Below are positions 1 through 11,969 of a DNA stretch of 64,000 nt, one piece after another (position 1 is the stretch's first letter; the number at the start of each line of letters is the position of its first letter). The DNA comes from Thelephora terrestris (Eukaryota; Basidiomycota; Agaricomycetes; Thelephorales; Thelephoraceae). The stretch covers positions 558,001 through 622,000 of the forward strand of contig WIUZ02000008.1 in assembly GCA_015956445.1 (NCBI GenBank), in the 5' to 3' direction. The notes under the pieces are model-generated. The model had not been told where the DNA came from. It ran no database searches and saw only the letters and a list, made by a program, of their open reading frames with translations. The translations under genes were made by a program, and so were the position numbers.

Positions 1-767
1 GTAAGATGTCGGGTGCGCGAAGGCCGGGGTTACTACTAAGCCTCGGCTTTAGTAAAATCCACTCACTTGCAGTAGTCGGAAGTTGGTCGGAAGTTACTTT
101 TGGCAACTTACCCAGTCTTCGGGTGTCCCAACGAATGAAGTTCCACAGCAAACTAACCAAATTTCTGTTGCAATTATGTAGGGTTCCAATGGCCGAGCCT
201 ATTCGTTGGCGGAATTTCGGACGGTTTTAGTGATTATTGATTGGCACAGTCCCCAAACGTCAGTACCTTCACATGGATGAGATCATCCAGTACAGCATCC
301 ATGGCAAAGGTACTGGTCTCGCGAGAGTGATCACCGCGGGAATCAACCGTAGGAGGTGCCGCGTTGAGGATCATACAAACGAGCGAAGTGTATGCTCAGG
401 TATACTAGCTCTCTAAGCGGGTGCGAAGGAGACTTACAACAACTCCCTGTCGACGTCTGACCCCAAACAGAGGCCACAATTTGACAATACTTAATTACCC
501 ATCATATGATATCGCCCGCGTTCACTCTAAGCCCCAATCACATATCCGTGTTCCTGTGGTGTGGAACCTATACTGTTCCGAATTCGATTGGCATGTGCAT
601 GACCCCACTGGCTGGTGAAGACGATCACAGGACCATGACAGGACCTAAACTCAACGTCAAGCGCGGTTTCTGCATTGACTATTTCAATAATTGAACTGTG
701 GCATATCAAGTATAAGACCAACGAGTAAGGCCCTATCTGCTCCTCGACTACCACCTCAGACTCCACC

Positions 768-1390
768 ATGCAGCATCTCACCCTCGCCGATGTTAGCCGC
801 CTCCACAATCCTGCCAGGACTCCTCGAACCGACCAAGTGGCCAATAAGGTGCTCAAAGGGTGCGACTCCGCGTTATCCACGATGCTAACTTTTTGCAGAC
901 CAATGGCCCCGTGGCTATTGTTGGCCTGCTCAACGATGAACAACTCACCGTATCGCTGCGTTCCCTTGATTCTGGGAGCACACTTTTGGAGCGACAATGC
1001 ACCAGATTCAATGACCAGGAGTTCAGAATCATTGGTGGCACTCCCGGCTACGCCCACGGATTCTGTGACGTTGTGGCGGGGGAGACGAATGAAGGCCTCA
1101 AACTCGTGATTGAGTCGCATCGGTGCTACGAGGCTGACCCGCAGGGCAACGCCTCTGTTCGGAAGGTACAGATGAACATCCACCACCTGGCGGATCATTG
1201 ACCGCTCGAATGCAGAGGTTTCACCGCCATGCTTTCGTCTGCCGTGGCCTATCTCATACAAATATCGTCCCTTTCCTTGGTGTCTTTTCCAGCGAAAAGT
1301 TCCCCTACGCCTGTGTTTTCGAGTCGATCGGTAAGGAAAACCTCAAAGAATATCTCCTTGGCAACCCCGGTTGCTCAAGGTTAAAACTCA
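768..1390 (+). pseudogene. Kinase-like gene copy A, 3'-truncated
   Basis: Three exons match copy B closely: 768-848, 899-1165 and from 1216. They cover the N-terminal leader, the degenerate glycine loop with the VIESHR motif in place of VAIK, and the following helix region up to RLK. The sequence then jumps at about 1390 into what in copy B lies 914 bp further on, so the hinge, catalytic-loop, activation-loop and C-lobe exons are absent. The TATA element upstream is also altered (TATAAGA near 711, against TATAAAAG in B). It cannot encode a complete domain. This is a host gene remnant left by deletion after duplication. Confidence 0.85.
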
Positions 1391-1539
1391 TGTTTGCTAA
1401 CACGCCGTTGTCTCGAGTCGGTTGTGCGTCTCCTCCACCTCGTGGAACCGGCCCGTCGGAGGCGGTGGTCCGGGCGCTTCTCACACGGTCAAGCAGCAAA
1501 TGCCAAGACCGCTGACAAACCATGGCTACTCGAGACTGC

Positions 1540-2325
1540 GGGCAACATCCGGGATTAGCACTCCCTGGACAATTCGAGGGAATCCGTACACGATTTTCCC
1601 TGAGAGGTGTTCATTTTGCTAGCCTTCTCGAGGACCAAAGAATCTTCGAGCGCTAAACACAGGAATCGGTTGTAATCACTTGGGCGTGAACGTCAGCCTC
1701 TCGGTCAACGTCACTGTTCCGACGAGTAGAGTTTTCGGGTGTGATCAGTTCAACCTCTGGAGCGTGTGCGCACAGCACTGATTGTCTCAGTCTGTGGCAA
1801 TGAAATGGTGTACTAGGATTGGGGTGCGAATAAGGGTTTGGTGACTCGGATCGAGCCGAGGGAGGAGGTCAGGCGATAGATGGAAGTGTGTCATACGGAC
1901 GCGAGCAGAAGAACCTTAAAAATGAACCGAGACGTAAGGAACCAAAACCTAAGATTGAGAGTGTCGAATACATAGCTCTATTTGCAGTGCGGGGCGAAGG
2001 GCAAGGGCCATGCTAAACTTGGGGTTTACTGTAGGGGAGGGACAGGATTAAGTGGACGAGAAGCGCGCTGATGTGCAAAGGCGGTCGATTGTCGACAGTC
2101 ACCGGATCCTCGCGCAGGATCATTTGAGACCTCACAAGGGTCACTTCGCACTTGATAGTCACAAAGTCGACTAATCGTGCTTGCATTTTTAGGTATTGGT
2201 AGCTGAAGGAAGAAATCATTGCGACGATATAGGCTTCCCAACACCAAGCCATAGCTCAGACACACGCCAACGCAGTACGCACATAAGAAAGGTTCTTGGG
2301 CTCGCTCATGTCGACAGGCAGCGCT
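1540..2325 (-). pseudogene. 3' shard of a PNS1-like transporter gene
   Basis: Read on the minus strand, the translation near 2252-2190 (AWCWEAYIVAMISS) parallels the PNS1 homologue of this window (MTWGAYIVGMISS near 27650). The lower part, including the region of the parent stop codon (about 1550-1600), resembles 27190-27330 at the nucleotide level. Only the last exons of a CTL/SLC44-type gene are present, with no start and a decayed frame. It abuts the 3' end of an F-box remnant at about 2330. The twin shard at 8380-9165 is almost identical, so this shard was already part of the duplicated block. Confidence 0.6.
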
Positions 2326-2334
2326 CCAATTCCC

Positions 2335-3230
2335 AGTACACAATATCTGTCTCAGTAGGATCGAAGAGATCGCCGCGGATGCACTCCCGGGCGGACGAGA
2401 CTACGCTGGGATGCGAGAAAGCTGTGGCCTGGTAAAGAGGAAACTCGGCGCTGCACTGCGGATAGGACTGGAAGATATTGGGCCTGTCCGCTGCGGCGAA
2501 AAATCTTCACAATGCGGAGGGAAGACATCCGCAATTGTGGGCGGCGGGGGATTGGATGAAACAACAGTCGGCTGGGGGACACGGGTGAAGTTTGAGGACC
2601 ACCTTCAAGCTCCTCATCATATTGAAAGTGGGCGAGGTCCAGCTCAGGAGCCCTAGGGTGCTTGGAATGGTTTTGTGGACTGTAAACAGCTCCTTCACGC
2701 AACCCAACGACAATGGCCGAGAACCAAACTCCCGCGGACCACCATATCCTACAACACAGGGCCCAGTGGACATCCACGGGCACGCCACAACCCGTGAGAT
2801 GAACCCACCCGCCCCGGATAAGGGGTACCCGTCGTTGTCGTCAGGTGTGGATTGTCAACCTGTGCGAAGCATCAAATGTCCGTGATAGAGGTGGGCAAGA
2901 AGCGTGATGGGACGGGGGCCAGTGGGCCAGCATCATCTATCTGGAAGGGGGGCACGTGGAGGGTCTCAACCGAATAGGTACTTCGTTGCACCTCGACAAC
3001 GGGGGGTCTCGAGGATGATTAGTGTGGACTGTCAGCCTTTTCGACCGTGATTGGGCCTCATACCAAGGCCAGAATAACTTCTAAGGCCGGATTTGCAGCT
3101 AAACGGTCGGAGGAGGGGGGGATGGCGCGTTAGACAAAGGGGCCTCGTGTCGGAGGAGACAACGTCCGGAGGGCGTGTCAAATGTGGAAAGAGCGGTGGT
3201 GAGCAATCCGGAGGGCAACCAACTGACTGG
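2335..3230 (-). pseudogene. F-box/LRR gene remnant (i)
   Basis: The sequence aligns with the 3' half of the intact F-box gene at 19099-20697. It shares the 3'-end signature at 2340-2360, the region coding for peptides like DIHWVVGYGGPREF (seen here as altered frames near 2700-2790) and the leucine-rich stretch. Several frames carry the similarity, so it is not translatable as one protein. The N-terminal F-box part is missing, and at about 3230 the homology switches directly to an ABC-transporter fragment. It is probably non-functional. Confidence 0.7.
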
Positions 3231-3235
3231 TTCAA

Positions 3236-4681
3236 TGGCCAAGAAATCGTGAGCACGATCAGCCCGGAAAATGCGCTCAAGCCCAGGAGGTTGTATAAGT
3301 AAACGCCTGCGATCGCGATTTCGAAAGGTGCCCCGTAAATGAAGTACATCCCCGAAGCGAGAAAAGCGATTTGGTTGGCATCACCGGACATCATGTTAAC
3401 GACCTTTCCGACGTCTGCGCTGGACTTGGGATCGTTGGCTTTCTCTGCGCCTTTGTCTGTATTGTCTTTCCGAACGGTTCCAGAAAAGTCCTTCCTTTTC
3501 AGCGCTTTGTCGTAAATAGAGGCCATGAGGAGAGTACGGATCCTGACTTGAGCGCGACGACCGAACCACAGGTGCAGACAATCGGTTTCTGCCTGTGGTG
3601 GAGCAGTCAGTGAGAAATCACGCGCGCTGCGGCTTCGATGACGCACCTTCAACACCGTGGCCAAGAATGCGGCAAAAGCATAGATGTACGCCTTTGCGCG
3701 ATTCTCAGGGGAGGGATGTTCGATTGCAGCAAGGATCCTCTGAAGGAAGAACGGGCCAGCGTAGGTAAAAGTGACACTGATGAGCGTCAAGAGGAAATCC
3801 CAAATCATGTCACCGGAATTGGCAGCCCATAGTTTCCAGATGATGGAGGTGTGGCCAAGATCTTTTGCCAAAGATGTGATCGGGCGGGAGGAGAGTGTTG
3901 GACTCAACTTCCAGACGTCATCCTCGTTCAAGGTATTGTAAGTGCCCTTCTTGATGAGGGGAACCACCCAATGGAAGGAAATCCAGTCCCATAAGGAACA
4001 ATAATCTTCGGGCCCCACGCTCTTGCTTACGTCGTCTTTGTTGACTGTTGCGCTTGGGACAGCGAACGGCATGTTCGAAACTGTGGCAAGCAGGAGGGTG
4101 ATAACGGAAAGGTTGACAACACGTGCCACCAATGAAATCCGGGAGGGCAACGGGAGCTCGTAGACGCTATAGTCGAAGAGCGATCCGCCCAAAATAATGA
4201 GCCCCGTCAGGAGATGCGCGAGATAGAGGACGAAGAGGTCGTAGAAGACGGTCTGGGACGGCAATATGATCGGTCGGAAGCAGGCGTAGAGCCAGGTTAC
4301 AGAGGTGACGACGGGTAAAATTACATCCCAAATTCTGGCGTTGACGGCGAACGAATACGAGCCAAGTCCCAACCACGCGATGACCTGGAATAGCGCGAAG
4401 CTGGAGAGGATAACTGCATGGAAGATGGGAGTGACGGGTTTAGGAGTGTAGGCATCCGCGAAGCTACGCTCTTCTTTCTCGTACGCGGCTTCATACGCTT
4501 CGGCTTGCTCGAGAGTGAGGGAGTTCCTGAACGGGTGAGAGGCTCTTTGCCAGGCGCACCGGACCCGTCCTGGAGCCGGGATGAGGGTTGCACAGAAAAA
4601 GATGACTAGCGCGGATGGAAGGATGCAAGCCCATAACTCTCGGACGAATGGGTCTCCGAAGTCGAAGAGGTTCGTACCCAT
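3236..4681 (-). pseudogene. ABCC-type (MRP/Ycf1-like) transporter, N-terminal fragment
   Basis: Reading from the ATG at 4681, the product has an N-terminal membrane domain with several hydrophobic helices, then a linker with the ABCC-typical EDYCSLWDWISFHWVVPLIKKG segment (LWDWISFHWVVPLI) and the start of the first ABC transmembrane domain. The latter includes RRAQVRIRTLLMASIYDKAL (RAQVRIRTLLMASIYDKAL) and a KVVNMMSGDANQ motif. A probable intron ends near 3596. The homology stops after SWPLNQ at about 3236, where F-box remnant sequence begins. Both nucleotide-binding domains and the second membrane domain are absent, against a normal length of 1,400-1,600 residues. It cannot transport. Family assignment is firm and the substrate is unknown. 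Confidence 0.8.
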
Positions 4682-4889
4682 TACAGGGGGCGCCGAGCGT
4701 GGGTAGCCAGTTGGTAGGGGTGCGTGAAGGAGTTGTCGATGTTCCTCGTGGGGTGCGGAATGGTGATCTGGCGCTTACAAACGCACACAAGGCCCGGCGT
4801 TGATCCGTCCGGATTTCTCACATGAAGCACACCAAAAAGTAAGCATTCCTATCTTTACGCCACGAAAACGTATCCAGCACTCCTATAGT

Positions 4890-5795
4890 TTATACATAAT
4901 ATTTGTCTCAGTAGGGTCGGAAAGTACGCCGCTGAAATCCCTGATGTCTTTTTGGGTGGGCGACTCTACGTGGGGAGACAGGGAAATATTCCCACAGTGC
5001 ATACGAAGGGCGCACAGTTGTCGGGGAGGGGGGAGAATGGAGCGACAGTCAGCTGGGAGATACTTCCAAGCTCCTCGTCGTATTGATAAGCGGGGCTAGG
5101 TCCACTTCGGAAGTCCTAGAGCGCTCGAGAATAGCGTTGTAGGTTATAAACAATTTCTTCACGCAATCCAAAGAAAACGACCGAGGATAAAACTTCCGCG
5201 AGCACTTCATCATGCATCATATCCCACAATCCAATGGATATCCATAGGCCCGCCGCAGTCCGCGGGAGTGAATCCGTGCGAGTCCACTTCATTGTTCGTC
5301 CCGAACAAGCGATACCTGTGGCTGGTCACGAGTAGCGACGGAACCATCAACCTTTTCGACCGTGATTGGGCCGACGCTAAGATCGAGATAGATTTTGAGG
5401 CGGATTGACAGACATAAGGTCGAATAAGGGGGAGATAGCAGGCCAAGTTGAGGGATGTGAAGGATGTGAAGCAAAGGCACTTCGTGTCGAAAGAGACGCC
5501 ATCCAGGGAGAGCATTTCGGATACGGAGGGTTGTGGTAGGTAATACAGATACCAACCTCTTGTGAGATTCGGTTAAATGGTTATCTAACACTCCGAGGGG
5601 GGCGGAGCGTCCGTCCAAAGATTCATTCGAGGAAGAACTTCAAAGCATTGATCTGCCGACTGGGCCACCTCTTATGTCGAATAAGTGGGTTGGCGAACAT
5701 GCGCCCAAAACGTAGAGCGAGCCTTTCCAAACGTTATTGAGAACTTCCGAGAGTATCGCTGTGATATGTCGTTCAGGGGCGGTGTAGGCATGCAA
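4890..5795 (-). pseudogene. F-box/LRR gene remnant (ii)
   Basis: The minus strand resembles the intact F-box gene over both ends. At 4895-5290 there is the C-terminal part, with MDIHWIVGYD and DSHGFTPADCGGP parallels. At 5680-5795 there is the region equivalent to the short first exon. The middle is shortened and the frame is broken, so a full F-box/LRR protein is not encoded. It lies upstream of, and on the same strand as, the ABC fragment, repeating the F-box to ABC order seen again at 12.2-13.7 kb. Confidence 0.65.
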
Positions 5796-6651
5796 GTGGG
5801 CAGAGGTCCAGCAGCCCGATCACGCGTGTGGTGGCCATCCGTAACGTGATGTCGGGTGCGCGCAGGCCGGGGTTATTACTAAGCCTCGGCTATGGTAAAT
5901 CCACTCACTTGCAGTAGTCGGAAGTTACTTTTGGCAACGTACCCAATCTTCGGGTGTCCCAACGAATGAACTCCCACAGCAAACTAACCAACTTTCTGTT
6001 GCAATTAGGGTTCCAATGGCCGAGCCTATTCGTTGACGGAATTTCGGACGGTTTTAGTGATTGTTGATTGGCAACTTAAGGTCCCCAAAATTCCGTACCT
6101 TCACAAGGATGAGATCATTCAGTACAGAATCCATGGCGAAGGTACTGGTCTCGCGAGAGTGATCAGCTGGGGAATCAACCGTAGGAGGTGCGTTGCGGAT
6201 CATACAAACGAGCGAAGTGTATGCTCAGGGATGCTCAGAGCTCTCGAAGCGGGCGCGAAGGAGACTTACAACAACTCCCTGCCGACGTCTGACCCCAAAA
6301 CAGAGTCCCCAGTTTGAAAATACTCAACCTCGAACGAGATGAACCTATGTGTAGATTTATAAACCGCAGATTTACAAAACACACCTCGCCCCAGACAACG
6401 GTCGAGGTCCTGATGGTTTCATTTTCAGCCAGGATATTCGACGTTCCGAAAACTTCGAGCGCTGGAGAAAATTACCCATTATATGATATCGCTCGCGCTC
6501 ACTGCCAACGCCAATCTCATATCTGGGTCCGGTGGTGTGGAACCTACACTGTTCCGAATTCGATTGATGACCCCACTGGCTGGTGAAGACGATCACCTGG
6601 ACGCGCGGTTTTGGATTGGCTATCTCGATAATTGAACTGTGCCATCTCAAG

Positions 6652-6660
6652 TATAAAAGC
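6652..6660 (+). promoter_or_regulatory. TATA box of kinase-like gene B
   Basis: TATAAAAG lies about 50 bp before the start codon. The same element stands 60-70 bp before the start codons of copies D and E. A TTCCGAATTCGAT motif lies further upstream at 6552-6564. Confidence 0.6.
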
Positions 6661-6705
6661 GACGAGTAAGGCCCTATCTCCTCCTCGACTACCGCCTCAG
6701 ACACC

Positions 6706-8008
6706 ATGCAAAATCTGACCCTCGCCGATGTTAGCCGCCTCCACAATCCTGCCAGGACTCGAACCGGCCAAGTGGCCAATAAGGTGCTCAAAGGGTGCGA
6801 CTCCGCGTTATCCACGATGCTAACTTTTTGCAGACCAATGGCCCCGTGGCTATTGTTGGCTTGCTCAACGATGAACAACTCACCGTATCGCTGCGTTCCC
6901 TTGATTCTGGGAGCACACTTTTGGAGCGACAATGCACCAGATTCAATGACCAGGAGTTCAGAGTCATTGGTGGCACTCCCGGCCACGCCCACGGATTCTG
7001 TGACGTTGTGGCGGGGGAGACGAGTGAAGGCCTCAAACTCGTGATTGAGTCGCATCGGTGCTACGAGGCTGACCCGCAGGGCAACGCCTCTGTTCGGAAG
7101 GTACAGATGAACATCCACCACCTGGCGGATCATTGACCGCTTGAATGCAGAGGTTTCACCGCCATGCTTTCGTCTGCCGTGGCCTATCTCATACAAATAT
7201 CGTCCCTTTCCTTGGTGTCTTTTCCAGCGAAAAGTTCCCCTACGCCTGCATTTTCGAGTCGATCGGTAAGGAAAACCTCAAAGAGTATCTCCTTAGCAAC
7301 CCCGGTTGCTCAAGGTTAAAATCGGTGGGCAACCTTATTTCGTTTTGTGATAAACTTGACGTGTTAATCTCTTGTTCGGATCAGCTGGCGGAAGTTGCTC
7401 GGGGTCTCCATCACATCCACGATTTGGACACCGTCCACGGCAGCATCAGAGGCGTACAAATTTCTGATTCTCAGTGACCGCTCTGTACTAATTTAATGTG
7501 CCCCCAGGCGAACATACGCATCGATGAGCAAGGAACCGCCAGAATAGCCGGATTTGCCTCCGCCACGCTCCCCGATGTTGATATCACACCGGAAGATGTT
7601 GATGTGCTCGTCGAGGCGCGATGGTGCAGTCCAGAACTCCTGCAGCCGGGCGCAAATGGGTTAAACAAGGCAAGGGCAACAAAGGCTAGCGATATGTATG
7701 CTTTTGGCATGCTGGCTTATGAGGTGAGTTCCGGTTTCCGCACGGTACCCCGGCTTTACTCAATCTGGGCTCAGGTTTTCTCTGGTCAAGTGCCGTTCCA
7801 CGATAAGCAAAACACCGTTGCGGTAATTACTGCGATCAGCACAGATGAGCGGCCTCCCCGTCCTACTCATCAGGAACTGTCTGACCAACTGTGGGAATTG
7901 ATCGAAAAGTGCTGGCAAACGGATCCATCGCACCGTCCGACTATCCGGGAGGTCGTCGCATTCATGTCCGAAGACTCATACTGTTGTGAGGTTCAGGTCA
8001 CACAATAG
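6706..8008 (+). CDS. Predicted pseudokinase B (TKL-like kinase domain)
   Basis: Six exons (6706-6783, 6834-7100, 7151-7324, 7385-7453, 7508-7723, 7775-8008) join with all introns in phase 0 and give about 345 residues, almost only a kinase-like domain. What remains of the fold: the SHTNIVPFLGVF strand region, the LHHIHDLDTVHG loop, ANIRID, RWCSPE (APE-like), KASDMYAFGMLAYE, and CWQTDPSHRPT of the C-lobe. What is lost: VAIK reads LVIE (Lys to Glu), HRD reads HGS, and DFG reads GFA. The family resembles the large TKL-type kinase expansions of Agaricomycetes. With these substitutions I infer no phosphotransfer; a binding or scaffold role is possible. It appears intact and expressible, with a TATA box upstream. 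Confidence 0.8.
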
Positions 8009-8379
8009 CGTCGCCAGCCTATGTATATAGTAAGCACCCGAACCCGACTACGTACTCCAACTACAAAGGTCTTGGCCGGCAGAGCCTGGAATCCTATCTA
8101 TATCTCTCGATCTCGACTCGGACTCGTGCCCAGCGACGACCTTGGATGATCCGATTATCTAAGGCCCTTTAGGCAGCCCACTTGCAATTGTCTTGAGAAT
8201 CCTTTGCCTCAGGCTGTCAACCGCACAGATTGCTACTCATATTTGCTAACACGCCGTTGTCTCGGCTCGGTCATGCGTCTCCACCACCTCGTGGAACCGG
8301 CCCGTCGGAGGCGGTGGTCCGGGACAGTCAAGCGGCAAATGCCGAGACCGCTGACAAAACATGGCCACTCGAGACCGCA

Positions 8380-9165
8380 GGCAACATCCGGGATTAGCAC
8401 CCCCTGGACAATTCGAGGGTATCCGTACACGATTTTCCCTGAGGTGTTCGTTTTGCTACCCTTCTCGAGGACCAAAAAATTGTCAAGCGCTAAACACAGG
8501 AACCGGTTGTAATCAATTAGGCGTGGACGTCAGCCTCTCGCGGACAGGGTCAACATCACTGTTCCTGCGAGTAGGTTTTTCGGGTGTGGTCAGTTCAACC
8601 TCAGGAGGGTGTGCGCACAGCACTGATTGTCTCAGTCTGTGGCAATGAAATGGTGTACTAGGATTGGGGTGCGAATAAGGGTTTGGTGACTCGGATCGAG
8701 CCGAGGGAGGAGGTCAGGCGATAGATGGAAGTGTGTCATACGGACGCGAGCAGAAGAACCTTAAAAATGAACCGAGACGTAAGGAACCAAAACCTAAGAT
8801 TGAGAGTGTCGAATACATAGCTCTATTTGCAGTGCGGGGCGAAGGGCAAGGGCCATGCTAAACTTGGGGTTTACTGTAGGGGAGGGACAGGATTAAGTGG
8901 ACGAGAAGCGCGCTGATGTGCAAAGGCGGTCGATTGTCGACAGTCACCGGATCCTCGCGCAGGATCATTTGAGACCTCACAAGGGTCACTTCGCACTTGA
9001 TAGTCACAAAGTCGACTAATCGTGCTTGCATTTTTAGGTATTGATAGCTGAAGGAAGAAATCATTGTGACGATATAGGCTTCCCAACACCAAGCCATAGC
9101 TCAGACACACGCCAACGCAGTATGCACCATAAGAAAGCTTCTTGGACTCGCATTTTTCGACAGGG
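8380..9165 (-). pseudogene. 3' shard of a PNS1-like gene, second copy
   Basis: Nearly identical to the shard at 1540-2325 and similar to the 3' exons of the PNS1 homologue at 27187-29665. The minus-strand translation near 9097 reads AWCWEAYIVTMISS. It has no start and no upstream exons, and joins F-box remnant (iii) at about 9170. Confidence 0.6.
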
Positions 9166-9174
9166 AGCCCTCCA

Positions 9175-10020
9175 ATTCCCAGTACACAATATCTGTCTCA
9201 ACCGCGGAAACACCCCCGGGCGGACGAGACTATGCTGGGATGCGAGAAAACTGTGGCCTGATGAAGGAGACATCGCTGCATTGCGGATAGGACCGAAAGA
9301 CATTGGGCTTGTCCACTGCGGTGAACGATCTTCACAATGCGGAGGGAAGACATCCGCGATTGTGGGCGGCGGGGGATTGGATGAAACGACAGTCGGCTGG
9401 GGGACACGGGTAAAGTTTGAGGACCACCTTTGAGCTCCTCGTAATATTGAAAGAGGGGGAGGTCCGGCTCGGAAGCCCTAGGGTGCTTGAAATGGTTTTG
9501 TGGGCTATAGGCAGCTCCTTCACGCAACCCAACGACAATGGCCGAGAACCAAACTCCCGCGGACCACCATATCCTACAACACAGGTCCCAGGGGATATCC
9601 ACGGGCACGCCACAACCGCGAGACGTATCCGCCCGCCCCGGATAAGGGTACCCGTCGTTGTCGTCAGGTGTGGATTGTCAAACTGAGTTGCATCGTCAGC
9701 CTTTTCGACCGTGATTGGACCTCATGCCAAGGCCGGAATAACTTCTGAGGCCGGATTTGCAGCCACAAGGTCGGAGGAGGGGGGGATAGCGCGTTAGACA
9801 AGGGGGCCTCGTGTCGGAGGAGGGGTTCGGTTGTGTGGTTGCCTGGGGTTATGAAGGCAGCGGGGCGTTTTGACTTCCTGTTCGAGGGAGAATTCCAAAG
9901 GCCACTTGTTTGTCTCAGGTGTGTGTGTGGGTTGACAAACATACGTGTGAAATGACGAGTGAGCCTTGAGGTTTCTTCAGGGCGAAGTGCTGTTCAAGGG
10001 CGGTGAGGAAGTGGTCACGG
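9175..10020 (-). pseudogene. F-box/LRR gene remnant (iii)
   Basis: Homologous to the intact F-box gene at its 3' end (9180 onward) and near its first exon (9930-10020, with the retained acatacg splice-donor context). The central leucine-rich part is shortened and its similarity is scattered over frames. The part up to about 9830 matches remnant (i) in the twin block. It is not translatable as one F-box protein. Confidence 0.65.
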
Positions 10021-10059
10021 ACTCCTTGCTAGTACTACAGCTCTGCGGCAACTGCCGAT

Positions 10060-10480
10060 ACGAGGCCGACAACTCACACTCGGCCACAATCAGAGCTCCG
10101 TCTCGTCAAATGCACACAACGTTCCTAACCGCTGCGCATTCATCTATGGCGACAGTCGGGTCACTGTTCCCCATCACCACCAGAGAAAATCGTGAGCGCC
10201 GCCCACAGACGCGTTTCATAGCATTGGTCGCCGTCACGTCGGTTCACAAGCCAGCTTGACTATGTCACCCAAATCCACCTTCCTCCAGTATTCGGAAGTT
10301 GCTCTTTCAAATGCACCCTAGGGTTGGATGCACCAAGATTAGTATCGAGATACTGTCAGCACACTGCCCAAAGTTCAATGTCGTATCCGGATTCTAAATA
10401 CCTAGTTTGTTTCATAACCTAGCAGTCACTCTGGTATTCGTTCGCGGATGCCCTCAGACCAGGCAATCGAGGACTCTTAG
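10060..10480. repeat. Repeated F-box/kinase intergenic block
   Basis: No gene is seen here. The stretch, with the ATGGCGACAGTCGG and AACGCACCC-like words, recurs between the F-box and kinase-like genes at about 20790-21250, 23380-23830 and 24000-24340, and partly at 13740-13950. In the intact arrangement it is the divergent upstream region shared by an F-box gene (minus) and a kinase-like gene (plus). Confidence 0.6.
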
Positions 10481-10654
10481 GGATTTTGGCTGGTTCTTTT
10501 TCGCTTCATTCGGTCACAGCCTGCGCGGTGATCATAAATGAGCTTTGGATGTATCACCAAGTGCGATTTATTTCTGTATGTCGAAATGGGATTTCAACAC
10601 ACCGCCCCACGTACAAAAGAGAAGGATGGTACCACCACTCCAGCCTGAGTCCCC

Positions 10655-11969
10655 ATGCAACCTTTCACCCTTGCCGACCTGACCCGCCTTCCCTCTTCCA
10701 ACGTTGCTGGGACTCGAACCCACCAAGTTGCCAGAAAGGTATCCAATCATATGTCTCTGCGTTGATCATGATGCTGAAGTTTCATAGACCAACGGCTCCG
10801 GCCTTATCGATGGCGTTCTCAACAAAGGAGGGCTTACAGTATCACTACGCTCCCCCACTTCTAGAGAGACCCTTTTAGAGAGAACCTGCACCAGAGTCGA
10901 CGAGCCGGAGCTGCGAATCATCGGTGACATCCAAGGCCATGCCTACGGTTTCTGTGAGGTCTTCGCTGGGGAGACGAGAGAAGGGCTCAAAGTCGTGATT
11001 GAGTCTCATCGACGCTACTCAGCTGACCCGCAGGGCAACGCTTCTGCACTCAAGGTATGGATGAAGATCTACTATCGTACATCTCATTGACCACTCGAGT
11101 ACAGAGATTCCACCGTCAGGCCCTCATTTGCGTTGATCTGTCTCACAGAAACATCGCGCCTTTCCTTGGTGTCTTTTCTAGTGACAAGGTCCCCTACGCC
11201 TGCGTCTTCAAATCGGTTGGCAAGAGTAGCCTCCCAGAGTACCTCGTTGGCAACCCCGGTGCCGCAAGGTTGAAACTGGTTAGCGACCTTCTTTTCTTTC
11301 TGGCGTAAACTTACTGTTCCAACCCCTTATGCATGTGGGTCAGTTGGTGGAGGTTGCTCGGGGTCTCTACCACATTCACGACCTAGGCATTGTCCACGGT
11401 AGCATAAGAGGCGTACGAATGGTTCATTCTCAATGGTTGCTCCTTCCTCACTGTGCCACTAGACAAACATACGCGTCGACGACCACGGGACCGCCAGAAT
11501 AGCTGGATTTGCTTCCGCCACGCTCCCCAATATCATATCGGAAGATGTTGATGAGTTCGTCGAGTCGCGGTGGTGCAGTCCTGAACTCCTCGACCCAGAC
11601 GGATTTGGGTTGACCAGGGCAAAAGGGACCAGGGCTAGCGACATGTACGCCTTTGGGATGCTGGCTTATGAAGTGGGTTCCAGTTTCCGCGTGGTGCCTC
11701 GACGAACTTGCTCAATTTCTGCTCAGATTTTCTCTGGTCGAATGCCTTTCCACGATCTCCAAGGTGCTGCTGTGGTAATCGCTGTGGTCACCAGAAATGA
11801 ACGACCTCCCAGGCCTCCTCATCGGGAACTATCAGGTCAGCTGTGGGCTATGATCGAAAGGTCATGGCAAACGGACCCATCGCAGCGTCCCACCATCCAA
11901 GAGTTTGTCACACTCTTGGAGGATAAGGATCGTGACGTTCGTTTACAGCTATACAACCATCGCGCGTAG
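10655..11969 (+). CDS. Predicted pseudokinase C
   Basis: Exons 10655-10738, 10788-11054, 11105-11278, 11344-11412, 11463-11672 and 11727-11969 join in phase 0 to about 348 residues. Exon lengths 2, 3 and 4 (267, 174 and 69 nt) are identical to copy B. The VAIK position reads VVIE, the catalytic loop reads HGSIRG then TN, and the DFG position reads GFA; RWCSPE, ASDMYAFGMLAYE and WQTDPSQRPT are kept. It is more diverged from B than A is, so it is an older duplicate. No TATAAAAG element is evident before it, unlike B, D and E, so its expression may differ. A non-catalytic role is inferred. Confidence 0.8.

Larger units (their letters stand above)
1..3230. repeat. Segmental duplication, copy 1
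   Basis: This block matches 5846-9960 in order and orientation: kinase-like promoter, kinase-like exons, a PNS1 3' shard and an F-box 3' part. Identity is very high by eye; 1741-2240 against 8581-9080 shows only a few substitutions. Relative to copy 2 it lacks about 160 bp in the promoter region (near 490) and about 0.91 kb after kinase exon 3 (near 1390). The left end of the homology lies at or beyond the window edge. It is a recent duplicate. Confidence 0.85.
5846..9960. repeat. Segmental duplication, copy 2
   Basis: Partner of 1-3230. This copy is the more complete: it holds the whole kinase-like gene B, the PNS1 3' shard and F-box remnant (iii), in the same order and orientation. Confidence 0.85.

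Noticed and set aside
6372-7196. Minus-strand open frame of 274 codons (and its counterpart at 527-1261)
   Set aside because: It is antisense to the kinase-like exons and promoter of copies B and A. It is shared by A and B only because they are recent duplicates; C, D and E do not keep it.
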